In this document: piece after piece, positions 10,957 through 21,180 of the stretch
How positions within the stretch are numbered: position 1 is the first letter of the stretch
Layout: every line of letters starts with the position of its first letter
Assembly (NCBI GenBank): GCA_049999765.1
Contig: JBNGIQ010008872.1
Location: 1-64,000, forward strand
Direction of reading: 5' to 3'
Length of the DNA: 64,000 nucleotides
DNA from: Phaeoceros laevis
Taxonomy: Eukaryota > Anthocerotophyta > Anthocerotopsida > Notothyladales
Notes under the pieces: generated by a model
Told to the model about the DNA's origin: nothing
Databases searched by the model: none
What the model saw: only the letters and a program-made list of their open reading frames with translations
Program-made: the position numbers and the translations under genes

Positions 10957-13069
10957 TTATGCTGCAGGCTTGGCCTCAGGTGGTTTTGCGTCAGCAGGCT
11001 TAGCCTCAGCTGGCTTTGGGGCGTCGGCAGGTTTAGCATCAGGAGGTTTTGCCGCAGCAGGCGCAGGAGCAGCTGCTGGGGCAGGAGCAGGAGCGGCTGC
11101 TGGGGCAGGAGCAGGAGCTGCTGGGGGTGCAGGAGCAGGAGCAGCTGGGGGTGCAGGAGCAGGTGCAGGTGGTTTAGGAGCTTCTGCAGGTTTGGGTGCC
11201 TCCGCAGGTTTGGGTGCCTCGGCAGGTTTGGGTGCCTCGGCAGGTTTGGGTGCCTCGGCAGGTTTAGGAGCTTCAGCAGGTTTAGGAGGCTCAGCTGGTT
11301 TTGGTGGGGCGTCAGCAGGATTTGGTGCAGCAGGGGGTGGAGCAGCCGCTGGTGGCGCAGCGGGAGCGGGAGGAGCAGGTTTAGGTGCTTCCGGACGCTT
11401 GGCCTCTGGAGGCTTGGAATCTGCAGGTTTAGCATCAGCAGGCTTTGCAGGTGCATCTGCGGGTTTAGGAGCTGGTTTAGGGGCGTCAGCAGGTTTGGCA
11501 GCTGCATCACCTGCGGGTTTAGGAGCATCAGGAGGTTCAGGAGAATCACCTTGTCTCGGCACCAGCTGTATAACCTGCAGGTTTAGGAGCATCAGGCGGT
11601 CGAGAACTGTTACCTGTCTTGGCGGCAGCTGCGCTAGGATCTCCAGGCTTCGCAGCATCGCCCGGTTTTGCAGCATCGCCCGGCTTCGCAGCATCGCCGG
11701 GCTTCGCTCCAGCTGCTCCAGCATCACCCGATTGGCCTGGACCTCCTCCGGCCTTCATTTGACTTGCCCTTTTCTCAGCATCAGTGGCAGTTTGTGCATC
11801 CTTGCCCGGCGGCTTTTCCACCTTCATGGGGTTATTTTTCAACAAAAATGCAGCCAAGTACTCGAGTGGATTGTCTGGTCTGTTGGACCCGACGACAGCA
11901 AAGCGTGCTAAATCCAGTAGTTAATAAAAGCTAGGTGATTTCAAGACCCTTCGATCCCACACTTTGAGATGCAGAGATGGAATGGACATTTCTCATCTTT
12001 GACTTGGCAATTAGCGATTCCCCTTGGAAACCTTGAAAACCCGCTATTTCTTTTGTTCAATCCTTGTTGCTCATGGGAACAAGAGATGACGGCAGATTTG
12101 CACAAAAGAAAACTGGGTGAGAAGTTACCTTTCCAAAACCAGATGTTGCAAGCCTTGCAAGAGCACAGGAACCACGGATTTTTCCTGCCAGAATGAGAAC
12201 AGACATGTTAACTCGTGCGTTGCTTTCAGAAATAGGACGTGGACAAGTCCTCCCAGGACTTACCAGGTACTGCCGAACAGGCAAGGCCTTCAGCTCAATC
12301 CTGTGCTGCAGTTCCATAGCCATTTTCTGGGCATTTTGTCCCTGAGGAAGTGCATAACATTAAACGGCCGCGCATAAACTTTTTTTGACAAGACCATACT
12401 CAAATTGACAAGAAGCTGCAACTTCTCCTAAAACCAAGGAGCAGGGGCACGTAGCTAGCCTCTGGCTTGGGTCCAACAACAAACCATCTGACTAGAATTA
12501 GACTTGAAAACATACTGGAACAAAGAGACAGCGGCATTTTACCTCAGCAGGGTTGTCAAACCACAGTTCAGTAAATGTCGGGACTTGAACAGGAGGAGCC
12601 TCGCCAGGAGCACCCGGGACAGCCGGTGCCCCCGGTACGCCAGGTGCGCCAGGTGCTCCAGGTGCTCCAGGTGCTCCAGGTGGGGCTACATCAGATCACC
12701 AAGTGAATCTTAAAGTTCAGGGAGGTAGCATGTAGGGAAAGCCAAGACTCCTTGAGAGCACACATGCAAGATACCAGGAATCGGCTAGGGCTCGCAAGAT
12801 TCTTGGAACATTTACATCGCTGGTCCCGACTTTGCGTTATGCAATATGATTAGGGAGTAAACCCTCCTGCACAACACAACATCTTCCTTTCTCTTACATG
12901 GAATTTTCCTTATTCCTCGTTCTAGATCAGAACTTGGCCAATTCATACCTGCTGGTGCTGCTGGTGGCGCCGCTGCTCCTGCAGGTGCAGGTGCTGGTGC
13001 CCCAGCTGGTTTGGCTGCTGCCGGTGCTGCCGCTGCAGCTGGAGCAGGTTTTGCTGCTGCCGCAGCCAT
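10957..13069 (-). CDS. Dpy-30-motif protein with collagen-like N-terminus and Pro/Ala-repeat tail, 6 exons
   Basis: The exons are 13069-12949, 12685-12543, 12341-12264, 12184-12129, 11879-11575 and 11510-10957, giving about 418 residues, all in phase. Residues 1-75 are Ala/Pro-rich and then GAP-repeat, collagen-like. Residues ~89-150 form the Dpy-30 motif: LPVRQYL, EKSVVPVLLQGLQHLVLER, PDNPLEYLAAFLLKNNP. This two-helix motif makes the dimer docking unit of COMPASS histone methylases and of flagellar radial-spoke proteins. The tail of ~265 residues is low complexity (GDAAKP, then PAEAPK and APAPAP repeats). Canonical DPY30 is ~100 residues, so the long tail favours a radial-spoke or other scaffold role in swimming sperm, but this is inference. 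An alternative in-frame ATG lies at 13093. The last intron is unusual (see findings). Confidence 0.85.
11511..11574 (-). repeat. 64-nt intron that is exactly one period of a tandem duplication
   Basis: On the minus strand the phrase gatgctcctaaacc followed by TGCAG|GT ends at 11575/11574, and the near-identical phrase ending CGCAG|GT recurs exactly 64 bases later. Removing the 64 bases keeps the long Pro/Ala frame open; retaining them leads to TGA within a few codons. Confidence 0.6.
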
Positions 13070-15101
13070 CCTAGAAGAAAATGTGTCTGCCATAGATTTG
13101 CACAAGATGTGAGACTAAAGAGAAACCTAACGCCGGACTCAGAGCCTCGAGTTGCACCTACTGTGCAACAAAAAATGCACCAGCGTGACGCCTGAATACA
13201 ATGTCCCAGTGTGCAACAACTAGAGGAGAAGTGCGAGGGTAACCAGACACCAACCTCGTAAGCGAACGACCAACTTCTACAACCCCAGGGCCTCCGTATT
13301 CTGGATCGCCTCCTTCGAGTCAAGAACCTATGGTGATAAACAACAAGGCAGTGCTTCTCATTGTCAAAGGCAGGAATAGCCTCTGGTCAATAGCGTGACG
13401 GTCGGAAGCAGATGCCAGGCTCGTCCTTGTCGCTGCACACCTCTTCGCCAACCAATTAATTAATCAAAGGCTTCTTTAGGCAACTTACTAATAAAACAAA
13501 TAAAACGTAAAATATACTACATGCATCAATAATTATCAAGTTATCACTTAGGTTTGAAACTTTGAAGAAGTTCAAGCCTCTATAGAACTTAGACTGCTAC
13601 CTAATATCCCTTTATTCAACGTTTTTATTCAAAATGCAGTTGTGCCATCTTTCTAAGATGATGTAACACATCAAGTAATTCTACTAATGTCGTGATTTTG
13701 AATCTTTGATCTTAGGACTTTTATTTTGAGAAAAAACAATTTTTTGGTTAAATCAAGATTAAATAAAATATATAAGTATATCATATAATTTGAAAAAAAT
13801 CAACATAATATAGCTTTGGCTAAAACAATGTGGTATTTCGTGATATGACAAATTTGTATATCACACAAACGGGTCCTATCACCAAGAGACCTCCAAAGTC
13901 TAGCTATTTGATTTCCACAGGATGAAAGTTACATCATAGAGTCCTTTATTCCCGCATACTTTCCCCTCGGACAAGGTCTTTTCCTTGCTTACAACCCCTC
14001 TATGCTAATTGTATTACTGGCCCTTGTTACTTGAGAAGTGGAGGAACTAACATAGAAGAACTAGGGTTTTACAAGATAATGTGCACATATCAAGCACAAA
14101 ATAGTCCTTTCGTCGTCCTCCTGTTCTGTCAATCGCAGGAGGACTTTCTATGAATCGTAGTTTAAGTAATTCAGTTTTACCAAAAAAATTCTTTCTTTTT
14201 CCTTCCTTCTACCAAGTTGGTGGATTTCCTCAATCACAAAGGTTTGGTTGGGTTTTGCACTTCTTCCTACTCTTAAAATCATGTTTCTCCTTTGGGTTCT
14301 CCTTTTGTGAATACATATTTTCCTTATAGCCCTACAAAATGAAGACTGAACATCCAGAGTGTCCACATTTAAAGCATCAGTTGAAAAATGAGCAATCCTA
14401 GCTTTGTGTTTGCAAATCGTAGGCATGCCAGACTTTTGTGCGTTTTACTTGAAATCTCTGCTACTTGGCCATCGTAGCTACTAAACACTAAGTCATTGTA
14501 GGTCGAGTGTTGACACAGGTGTGGTCTGTGCTATCCATTTCTTGTGTGGGGAAGATTTGTAGGCCCAACTCCCATTTCATTTTACGTGCACTATTTTGGC
14601 TAAACCTAAGGGTGTGCAGCCAGCAAGCTTGCCCTACATTGCTGGTAGATATTAGATTAATGGCTCCAATAGGTAGGAAGGCTAGCCAAAGGGGTGATGC
14701 CTCTATCTATTGTGCTAGTGTTGTTCAAATAGCCGTGGAAGGCTCTAGGTGCTCTTTATGCAGCTTAAACTTTTCTGCTAGCAGTTAGGTAGAGCCATAG
14801 ATCCTACCGGCTCCTAAGCCTGTCCAAGGGCCGGAACCATGTAAGCTTGAATACTCTCTTTTGAGTGGATAAAGTTAATATCGAATTCCATGAAAAAAAT
14901 AGATACTCAAAGTGTCAAACGTACTAAGCATTTAATCAAGTGCTTACAAGTGGAAGGTTGCTTTTAAACGAAAAGAGTTTTAGGTTTGCTGAAATAGCAA
15001 CAGAGTAAAAAAATACAGAGAAATTATTAAAGTCTTTGAAGCCAATGTATTATCTCAGCAAATCCAACTCCTACTTCCAAGCCAAGTATGGTACTTGCGT
15101 A
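13070..15101. other. AT-rich gene-free stretch
   Basis: The interval 13440-14160 is strikingly AT-rich compared with its neighbours, with many runs of A and T. No coding family is recognised; open frames at 14.1-14.8 kb have no resemblance to known domains. Bases 13070-13330 are the leader and probable promoter of the Dpy-30 gene, with a possible 5' UTR acceptor (ttttcttctag) just before its ATG. Confidence 0.45.
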
Positions 15102-17035
15102 TTATGCTCCGGGCCCTCCAAAAAATAACCATATACCTCCAGCCTTTCCCGGTTCACTTGGTTGATGAGTGAAAATACAGGTGTTGTAGTAAAATGAATA
15201 TGTCTCGAAGCTCGTTACCTTATCTGCTTCAATAGGGTCAAACCCAGTAGCGGGAAGCTTACTGTTGACGATATATGTCAGTAGAGCTTGGTGTGCGGGC
15301 ACATTCGTTTCATCTCGAACAGGACCATTGCTTCTGAACCAAATCTACCATTGCCCATCTGCACTGGTGGATAAATCAAGTTATTGGTTGACTGTATTTC
15401 TCCACCCCATTCAAGCCAGGTTGAAAAACCGTCTCTCATACGACCTGGTGTGAACAATTCTTTTGGCCAATAGCCGACGAATTGATTCTCTATTTGTAAC
15501 CACCAATCTGAATCTTTGTATTGCTGCATAAGACAATACATATTAGATGCAATATCCAATAATTCCAATTCATAGAATCTGCAAGTTCAGGACAGTAAAC
15601 AGATATTAATTGAAAAGTACCTTATGAATGGAGAACAGTGCACTTGAACCATCTTTGCCGACTATCTTATCCCCTATAACAAAGGTTGGATCACTTTGGA
15701 TGAAACTTGGAGAGCATTGGAAATTCTTGCAACCGGTGCTTTGGTAATTGTCACTCTGTTTTTAATACAATCAAACAACATGGCATGTCATATGATGACT
15801 CTGAATTACACTTCAATATATATGCAACTATCATGAATTCAATATATATGCAAATTGCAACCATATGATAGATACTTACTGTCCAATATATAAATAAGCG
15901 TGGCTCCGGGTTGTTAGAGGCAGCCTGCATAAAAAAGAGAAAATAAATGAGTGTGCACAGAAGAATACAATGCATGCTTTTATCTGGTAGAACAAAGTTT
16001 TGAAAACAGATATACACAGTAAAGATGTACTTACAATCCATCCAACTTTGAGTACGTCCACATCATTGTTTTGTGTAGGCTCCTTCCTCTTCTTTTTATT
16101 TCCAATATTTCAGAAGTGGAGTAGGTCACATCCTTACAAACAGGTGTCCACTTGCTAATGCGAGAAAGTGCTCCATTATAAGAGCCTTCAAGTCTTGCAG
16201 TTGCCCACTAGCTCACCATACAATGTTACTTACAAGAAAATACTCATAAGAAAGCAGCAAAAGTGAGTCATTATGATTTGTACAGATTAAGCACCTGATA
16301 TCCGTCTCGCCCAAGTCCCTATCATCATCAATGTGGTTTGAATGATTGTTGTGGCGGTGCGCATGATCACGCTTATGCTGAGCAATTTCTCTAGCCTCGC
16401 GAATGTGTAGCTCTGTTTGGCATAAAATTGGTATTGTTCTTGGGGGACAAGTCCCCCCTTCTTGGTGAAAAAGTTGAACCAAACCACCTCCTCTTTGTCG
16501 AGTTGCTTGTAGAGCAAAATATTCTACCATACCTGGAGGTTTCTGTACAAAGTGAAATCAAATAGGGCAGAAGGTTGTAAGTAGACAATTGCTTAGAGCG
16601 ACAATCTTGTATAACATTTGAAAGGCTAAGCCTTGGAAGAGCAAAATGTATCAAAAACTTTTACTTTAATAACATAGTTGGGTGCCTTAAAAAGAGGATG
16701 TTGTAGAGGTAAGTAGTCCTCAATCTTCACACAGTCTACTATGTTACCATCGGAAAGCTACATAAGCCACAATAAGTTAGATATCACATAGTTAGTTATC
16801 AAAGTAACTAAGAGACCTCTAATAAATAAACGAAGGAATATATTAATGAGATTAAAAACTTCATCAATACAAAACACAAGTACAAAGCTCTACTAAGAAA
16901 GTCACTATATCTTACATTAAAAGATGAAACATAGGGAAGGTTGATCACACTCAAATCTATCCCAACACAAAAAGGAGCAATGAGACATAAAATAGACAAC
17001 AAAACAAGAGAAAGAGACATTATGGAAACTTGCAT
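15102..17035 (-). pseudogene. Neprosin-family (DUF239) secreted protein gene with two frameshifts
   Basis: The exons read 17035-16916 (signal peptide MSLSLVLLSILCLIAPFCVG), 16757-16665 (LSDGNIVDCVKIEDYLPLQH, the neprosin activation segment), 16542-16295, 16193-16035, 15924-15880 (EPRLFIYWT), 15755-15621 (STGCKNFQC) and 15523-15102 (DSDWWLQIE, VGYWP, WGGEI, and the family's closing GIWLFFGGPG). Neprosins are secreted prolyl endopeptidases or relatives. Two places lose frame by one base: the A-run near 16080 in exon 4, where the flanking exon phases demand one more base, and near 15310 in the last exon. All splice sites are otherwise good, so this is either a recent pseudogene or an intact gene with two assembly indels. 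Confidence 0.85.
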
Positions 17036-17117
17036 GGACTTGTGAATTCTGAAACTTTTGCATAAGGTATCATAACTCTTCCTTATATAGCAATTTCAAC
17101 AAGCCGTCTAAACATGT

Positions 17118-17366
17118 CGAGATACACCACTTGATACGAGATTTAGAAAAACCTTAGAGTAAAGGCTTAGAGTACCGAGATGCACCACTTGGTACGAAAT
17201 TTAGAAAAAACTTAGAGTAAAGGCATAGAGTACCGAGATACACCACTTGGTACAAAATTTAGAAAAAACTTAGAGTAAAGGCATAGAGTACCGAGATACA
17301 CCACAGTGACTTGAGACGAGATTTAGAAAAAACTTAGAGTAAAGGCCTAGAGTTACCGAGATACAT
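17118..17366. repeat. 58-bp tandem repeat, four copies
   Basis: Units start at 17118, 17176, 17234 and 17292 (each beginning cgagatacaccac or nearly so) and run to about 17357; the fourth carries a 7-bp insertion. The array sits 80-330 bp upstream of the neprosin start, in its promoter region. Confidence 0.9.
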
Positions 17367-17798
17367 CGAGGCTAAAAGTGGAGATGAAAAACTTTACTCT
17401 ACCTTATAAATTTGGTTGTTAATTTGGTTGTTATAATTAACATACCTTAATCTCGAATTTTCACATGGTGGATAAAATACACACACTCGGACTACAAACA
17501 TCAAAGACACACATGATTTTTCAGTAGAGGTTAGTTTATTGTGAGTACGTACTTTATTTATAACATGCCAACATGCTTGATGTTCCAAAGGAGTCATTTT
17601 AGAGCTCTCTCCAAATGGCAAGATCATATTGAATTTGATGAAGGAGTCAAGTTTGAACTCCTATATAAGAAAAGGCGCCGGTTAAAACGCAAAAAAAGAA
17701 GAAAAAGTTTGAACTCCTAAACTCCTTCACTTTGTATTGAGAGCGTATAAAATGGCTTGGAGACTCCTTCACTTTGTATGGAGTGTATAAAATGGTAT
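17367..17798. other. AT-rich gene-free stretch with a short direct repeat
   Basis: No gene is seen. At about 17716-17792 the phrase actccttcactttgtat with a following tataaaatgg occurs twice about 43 bp apart. The copies resemble duplicated TATA-box segments, but no gene on either side clearly uses them. Confidence 0.4.
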
Positions 17799-18200
17799 CT
17801 ATTTCCTTGTGGATGGAATAGGTAGTAGACCAAATTGGAGGTCGACGAGCTGAATACTTGGTCCCGGTGCAGGCACGGGACAGACCGGAGAGGGAGGCCA
17901 TTCCTCCAACTCCTTTGTGCGAAAATCATAATATACCATACTGCCGTCCTTGACGTTGCATGAGCACAGGTAATGACCCTGCCCAACCATGGGGTAAACA
18001 TGACCGAACTTCTCAACCATCCGAGGTGCCACCCTTTTGGGAATCCTTGTCTTGTGGACCCGCAAATTGCGCTCCATATCCACAGAGTAGACTGCTCCAG
18101 CACGCCTTTTGTCGGTGCTGAGGCGGCTCGGACTATTGCCCGTAGCCGCGAACTAACCGCGGAAATCCTGCTCGCGGCGCTACCCATGGTCGAGTTCTAG
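17799..18200 (-). pseudogene. F-box/kelch remnant: leader fused to the C-terminal third
   Basis: On the minus strand the frame AVYSVDMERNLRVHK, GQGHYLCSCN, YDFRTKELEEWPPSP, LQLVDLQFGLLPI-type ending matches the C-terminus of the 22.5-kb copy. Directly upstream (18100-18200) is sequence similar to the 5' leader of that copy at 23810-23875 (both contain ggctcggact and ctaaccgcg). The F-box and most kelch repeats are therefore missing, and leader and tail are joined by a clean internal deletion. The coding frame is not continuous with the ATG near 18187. Confidence 0.75.
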
Positions 18201-18269
18201 CGGAGGAGATCCTTATGCTTACAAACTTGTGGACCCCGAGAGTACGTCGTCTTCAAATTAAAGGAGTGA

Positions 18270-19015
18270 GGAATAACTAATTAGTAATGCTAGTGTAGCG
18301 TACAAGTTTACAAGTTTCCATCCCGGGAAGCTTGTGGACCCGGGGCCGAGAGTTCGTAGACCTACAAATTAAAGGCGTGGGGAATGACTAATTAACTAGT
18401 AATGCCAGTGTAGCCTACAAGTTTACAAATTTCCATCCCGGGAAGCTCCAAGGTTGCACTAAATATAGCCTCTAAACATAGGTCTGCTTGGTGGCGGTCT
18501 TAATTTGTGGAAAGCAGGCACGTTAAATTCATCTGCCTGAGGGGAAAGGAGGCAATCCCGCCAGCAGAAACTTGAGCAAGAACGGATGGAGGGCCCAGTT
18601 TCCTAACGATCCCTTACCTTAGAAGAGTTGTAAGCATTAAATGTCTCAGCACTTGCACCGACACAAGTTTCCCTTGTCGTCCACCAAACGTTGTTCTCTG
18701 ACTTTTTGTGAAAGTGACCAAACATGTCTGCGTAACTGCGTTTCGGTCTGACTGGCAGATACCTGCGTTTTCCTGTTTGCAGGTTTGCTAAGTGAAAGGC
18801 CCTAAGGTTTTGATTGGACAGAGTTCAGACATGGCTGTTGTGAGGCCGAGCTACAGAGTGAAGTCCTATTCATTTTCTATGACAGGACAACCGACGTCCT
18901 ATATTTCTATGAAAGAATTGATGCCGAGGGCAGGATTCTTTGCCCGCTACAACCGCTGTAAACAGCCTCAGCTCCTGGACTTAAATCAGATGCGTATCCG
19001 AAACCGTATTATGGT
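18270..19015 (+). repeat. Copy 2 of the dispersed repeat (inverted relative to 1-740)
   Basis: This is the 5' flank of the kelch remnant at 17.8-18.2 kb. It contains two leader units (near 18285-18340 and 18395-18450) and, on the plus strand from about 18830, an open coding-like frame with AELQSEVLF and YDRTTDVLYFYERI. The same phrase occurs in copy 1 (minus strand, ~90-200) and copy 3 (~19.85-19.98 kb), so it is a conserved piece of some gene I do not recognise, transcribed away from the kelch gene. Confidence 0.75.
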
Positions 19016-19780
19016 GGAGCAAGCAGCAAGAGCGGACAGGCAGGCAAGCATGAATCGGCAACGTTCCTCCGCGGGGTTTTTCAAATTTCTGAGGATCATA
19101 ACACTGCCGTTCCAGCAAACCCACAACCTGCTACAGGCCTTCTTCCACGACGCAGGGACATGGCTAGCGCTGCAGGCGTAGGATGTATGTTGTCGTCTGA
19201 TCATCAGGGGAAGCCTACAACTCTTCAGCTTGGGGATCTGCCTAATATTTAGCCCAGCTTGTTTCAGCGCATCGCTCCTATTCTCCAATATCTCTTACAG
19301 TTGGGTACTCTCAGTGCCACTGTAAGCAGCTCCCATGGACTGGTGCTTGTCAGCCACAGCCGTTGGCTTCTACTTGGAAGTCAATAACCTACCAACGACA
19401 GCTAGCATAGCGCTGCTCTCTGAACGGTAGTTGTGCAGGCGAATGTGCTCAGAAGCACTGTGACACACCTCCAACCATCAGGTTGTACATGTGATGGCTC
19501 AGGCTCAAGGCAGCTCAGATCGACCCCACGAGGGATCCATATATCTACAGTTGTGGAGGCCAAATCTTAGCTAGGGCCTGGCCACCAGAAGTACGTAAGG
19601 GGTGCAAAGTGTTCCGACAGTACTTCAATTCTGAGTATACACGTTAGGCTTCTTTTGCTGCCTGTTGGTCGTTGTCTTAATTCACCAACAAGGCTTACGA
19701 AACAATTCATAGCCTGAACATTTGACATTCCAACACAGAGTCTGAATGACATTCTGGACAGTATAAACAAGGCCTATTTT
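19016..19780. other. Gene-free stretch between repeat copies
   Basis: No gene is recognised. The sequence around 19700-19780 is similar in layout to the flank of copy 2 but diverged. Confidence 0.35.
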
Positions 19781-20021
19781 CCTGTTTGAAGGTTTGCTAA
19801 GTGAAAGGCCCTAAAGTTTGTTTCCTAGGACACAGTTCTAAACGACAGACATGGCTGTTGTGAGGCCGAGCTACAGAGTGACCTTTCATTTTCTGGAACG
19901 AGCTCCAATTCGAATTCGAGCTCTTCTATGACAGGACAATCGACGTTCTATACTTCTCTGAGAGACTTGATGCCGAGGCCAGAATCCTGGTCTAGGCATC
20001 AAGCCTCTCAGAGAAGTATAG
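19781..20021 (+). repeat. Copy 3 of the dispersed repeat, ending in a snap-back inverted repeat
   Basis: Bases 19790-19975 repeat 18783-18930 (gtttgctaagtgaaaggccc; the frame with YDRTIDVLYFSERLDAEARIL). The copy carries an insertion around 19895-19925. It then folds back: 19948-19974 and 19995-20021 are inverted repeats of 27 bases with one mismatch around a 20-base loop. Copies 1 and 2 lack the second arm. Confidence 0.85.
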
Positions 20022-20109
20022 TACGAGTCTCTTCGATCTTGAAAACATTTTTGAACAGCAGAAGCAGATCCGGATCCGGAATTTAAAGAAAATCACATCC
20101 AACTTCCCG

Positions 20110-20749
20110 GTGCCACTTGTCGGTGTCCTTGACTTCCTCATGGCCGCGGGTTCCCGAGATCTTCAACACGTTGCTATGTTCCACCTCGACTTTGATGTCT
20201 TCGTTCTTGAGCGCTGAGTGAGTGTTGACGTCAATTCCAACGAGTCAGTGCAGATCTCAGGATGTCCTCCTCAAACAATCTTGACCACCTACAGATCTAA
20301 CTAACTAGTATGAGTCTCTTCGATCTTGAAACATTTTTGAACAGCAGAAGCAGATCCGGAAAGAAAATCACATCCCACTTTCCTTAGTACAATCTGATTC
20401 TGAAGCATTCCTCATTCAAGAAACTGGAGAGGGGCAAAGTTCTGCAGGAAAATCGTGTCCAACAAGCGATCGAGGCAATGTCAGATAAATAGAGCTTAAT
20501 TAGCTAGAACCGCTCAAGACACCAGAAAAAAATTTGCGTTGGAGAGAACCTACCGGGCAGATCAGCCTTGAAGACATGCGATTCCGGAATCTCCAGCCAG
20601 TCCACCCGGGTGCTGGCAATTGCGCTTGCATCTTTGGCCAAGGATCGAGAAGGACCGTGTTCCAGCAGCCTCACTCCTTCAAACGGATCGCGCAAGGAGG
20701 TGAGAGGATCCCAGGCGTTGCTCGAGGAGAAGAACGGCATCAAAGCCAT
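20110..20749 (-). pseudogene. Class I small heat-shock protein copy A, 3'-truncated
   Basis: Exon 1 (20749-20554) encodes MALMPFFSSSNAWDP through HVFKADLP and is nearly identical to copy B at 26363-26168. Exon 2 starts at about 20213 ([20 protein letters not shown]) and follows the alpha-crystallin domain to DTDKWHR. It then breaks off at about 20110 into a second copy of intron sequence (cagaagcagatccgga occurs at ~20059 and ~20347). The second half of the domain, including the C-terminal beta strands, is missing. The duplicated unit includes the promoter (to ~21056). Confidence 0.88.
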
Positions 20750-21095
20750 GGATGACGCCACAGAGTCCGTGGCCGGTTGGACAAGAGCAGCAAGCTATCA
20801 GCGAGAGACAGAAGCAAAGGGGCGCGTACGCGAATCGATCGAAATGAAGCGGTTCTGGCAATGTGAGGGGAGGCACAAGGTTTTGTAGCTGGAGAAGAAG
20901 GGTCTGGAACATGGAAGATGCATCTGGAACATGGCAGATGTACCTTGGAACGTTGGGAAGCCATGCAGACAACCGTGATGGAAGCCTTGTGCTTGATCAT
21001 GACTCACGCGAGCTTTCAGTGATAACCTGGACCCCACCACTTACCGGTCACAATGGATTAGTTGGCACCGGATTATAGTTAGCACTAACTTAGCA
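20750..21095. promoter_or_regulatory. Duplicated heat-shock gene promoter (copy A)
   Basis: Bases 20880-21056 repeat 26490-26685 (gaagaagggtctggaa, ggaacgttgggaagccatg, ataacctggaccccaccac). The similarity stops sharply at about 21056 (ggtcacaatg), marking the edge of a direct segmental duplication that joins 20080-21056 with 25740-26685. Confidence 0.7.
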
Positions 21096-21180
21096 GTGCT
21101 ACCGGGGCGTACGGAAGGCTCCGGAGCGCCGATAGGCGCGACCTACGGGTGACCGGAGCCGTGCGACGGCCCGGTAGCAC
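21096..21180. other. Nested GC-rich hairpin
   Basis: Outer arms of 11 bp pair perfectly (gtgctaccggg at 21096-21106 with cccggtagcac at 21170-21180), inner arms of 8 bp pair perfectly (ggctccgg at 21117-21124 with ccggagcc at 21153-21160), and an innermost stem gcgcc-gata-ggcgc lies at 21126-21139. It could be a foldback or MITE-like remnant or a structured RNA; no terminal target duplication was found. Confidence 0.65.

Noticed and set aside
10954-11911. Long plus-strand frames rich in Gly/Ala/Ser or Arg/Ser opposite the Dpy-30 tail
   Set aside because: They are the antisense of the GC-rich Pro/Ala repeats; the minus-strand exons are joined in frame to a recognisable Dpy-30 motif.
18792-19181. 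A 129-codon plus-strand frame starting with MKGPKVLIG
   Set aside because: A different frame of the same bases (with YDRTTDVLY) is the one conserved among the three repeat copies, so this one is probably chance.
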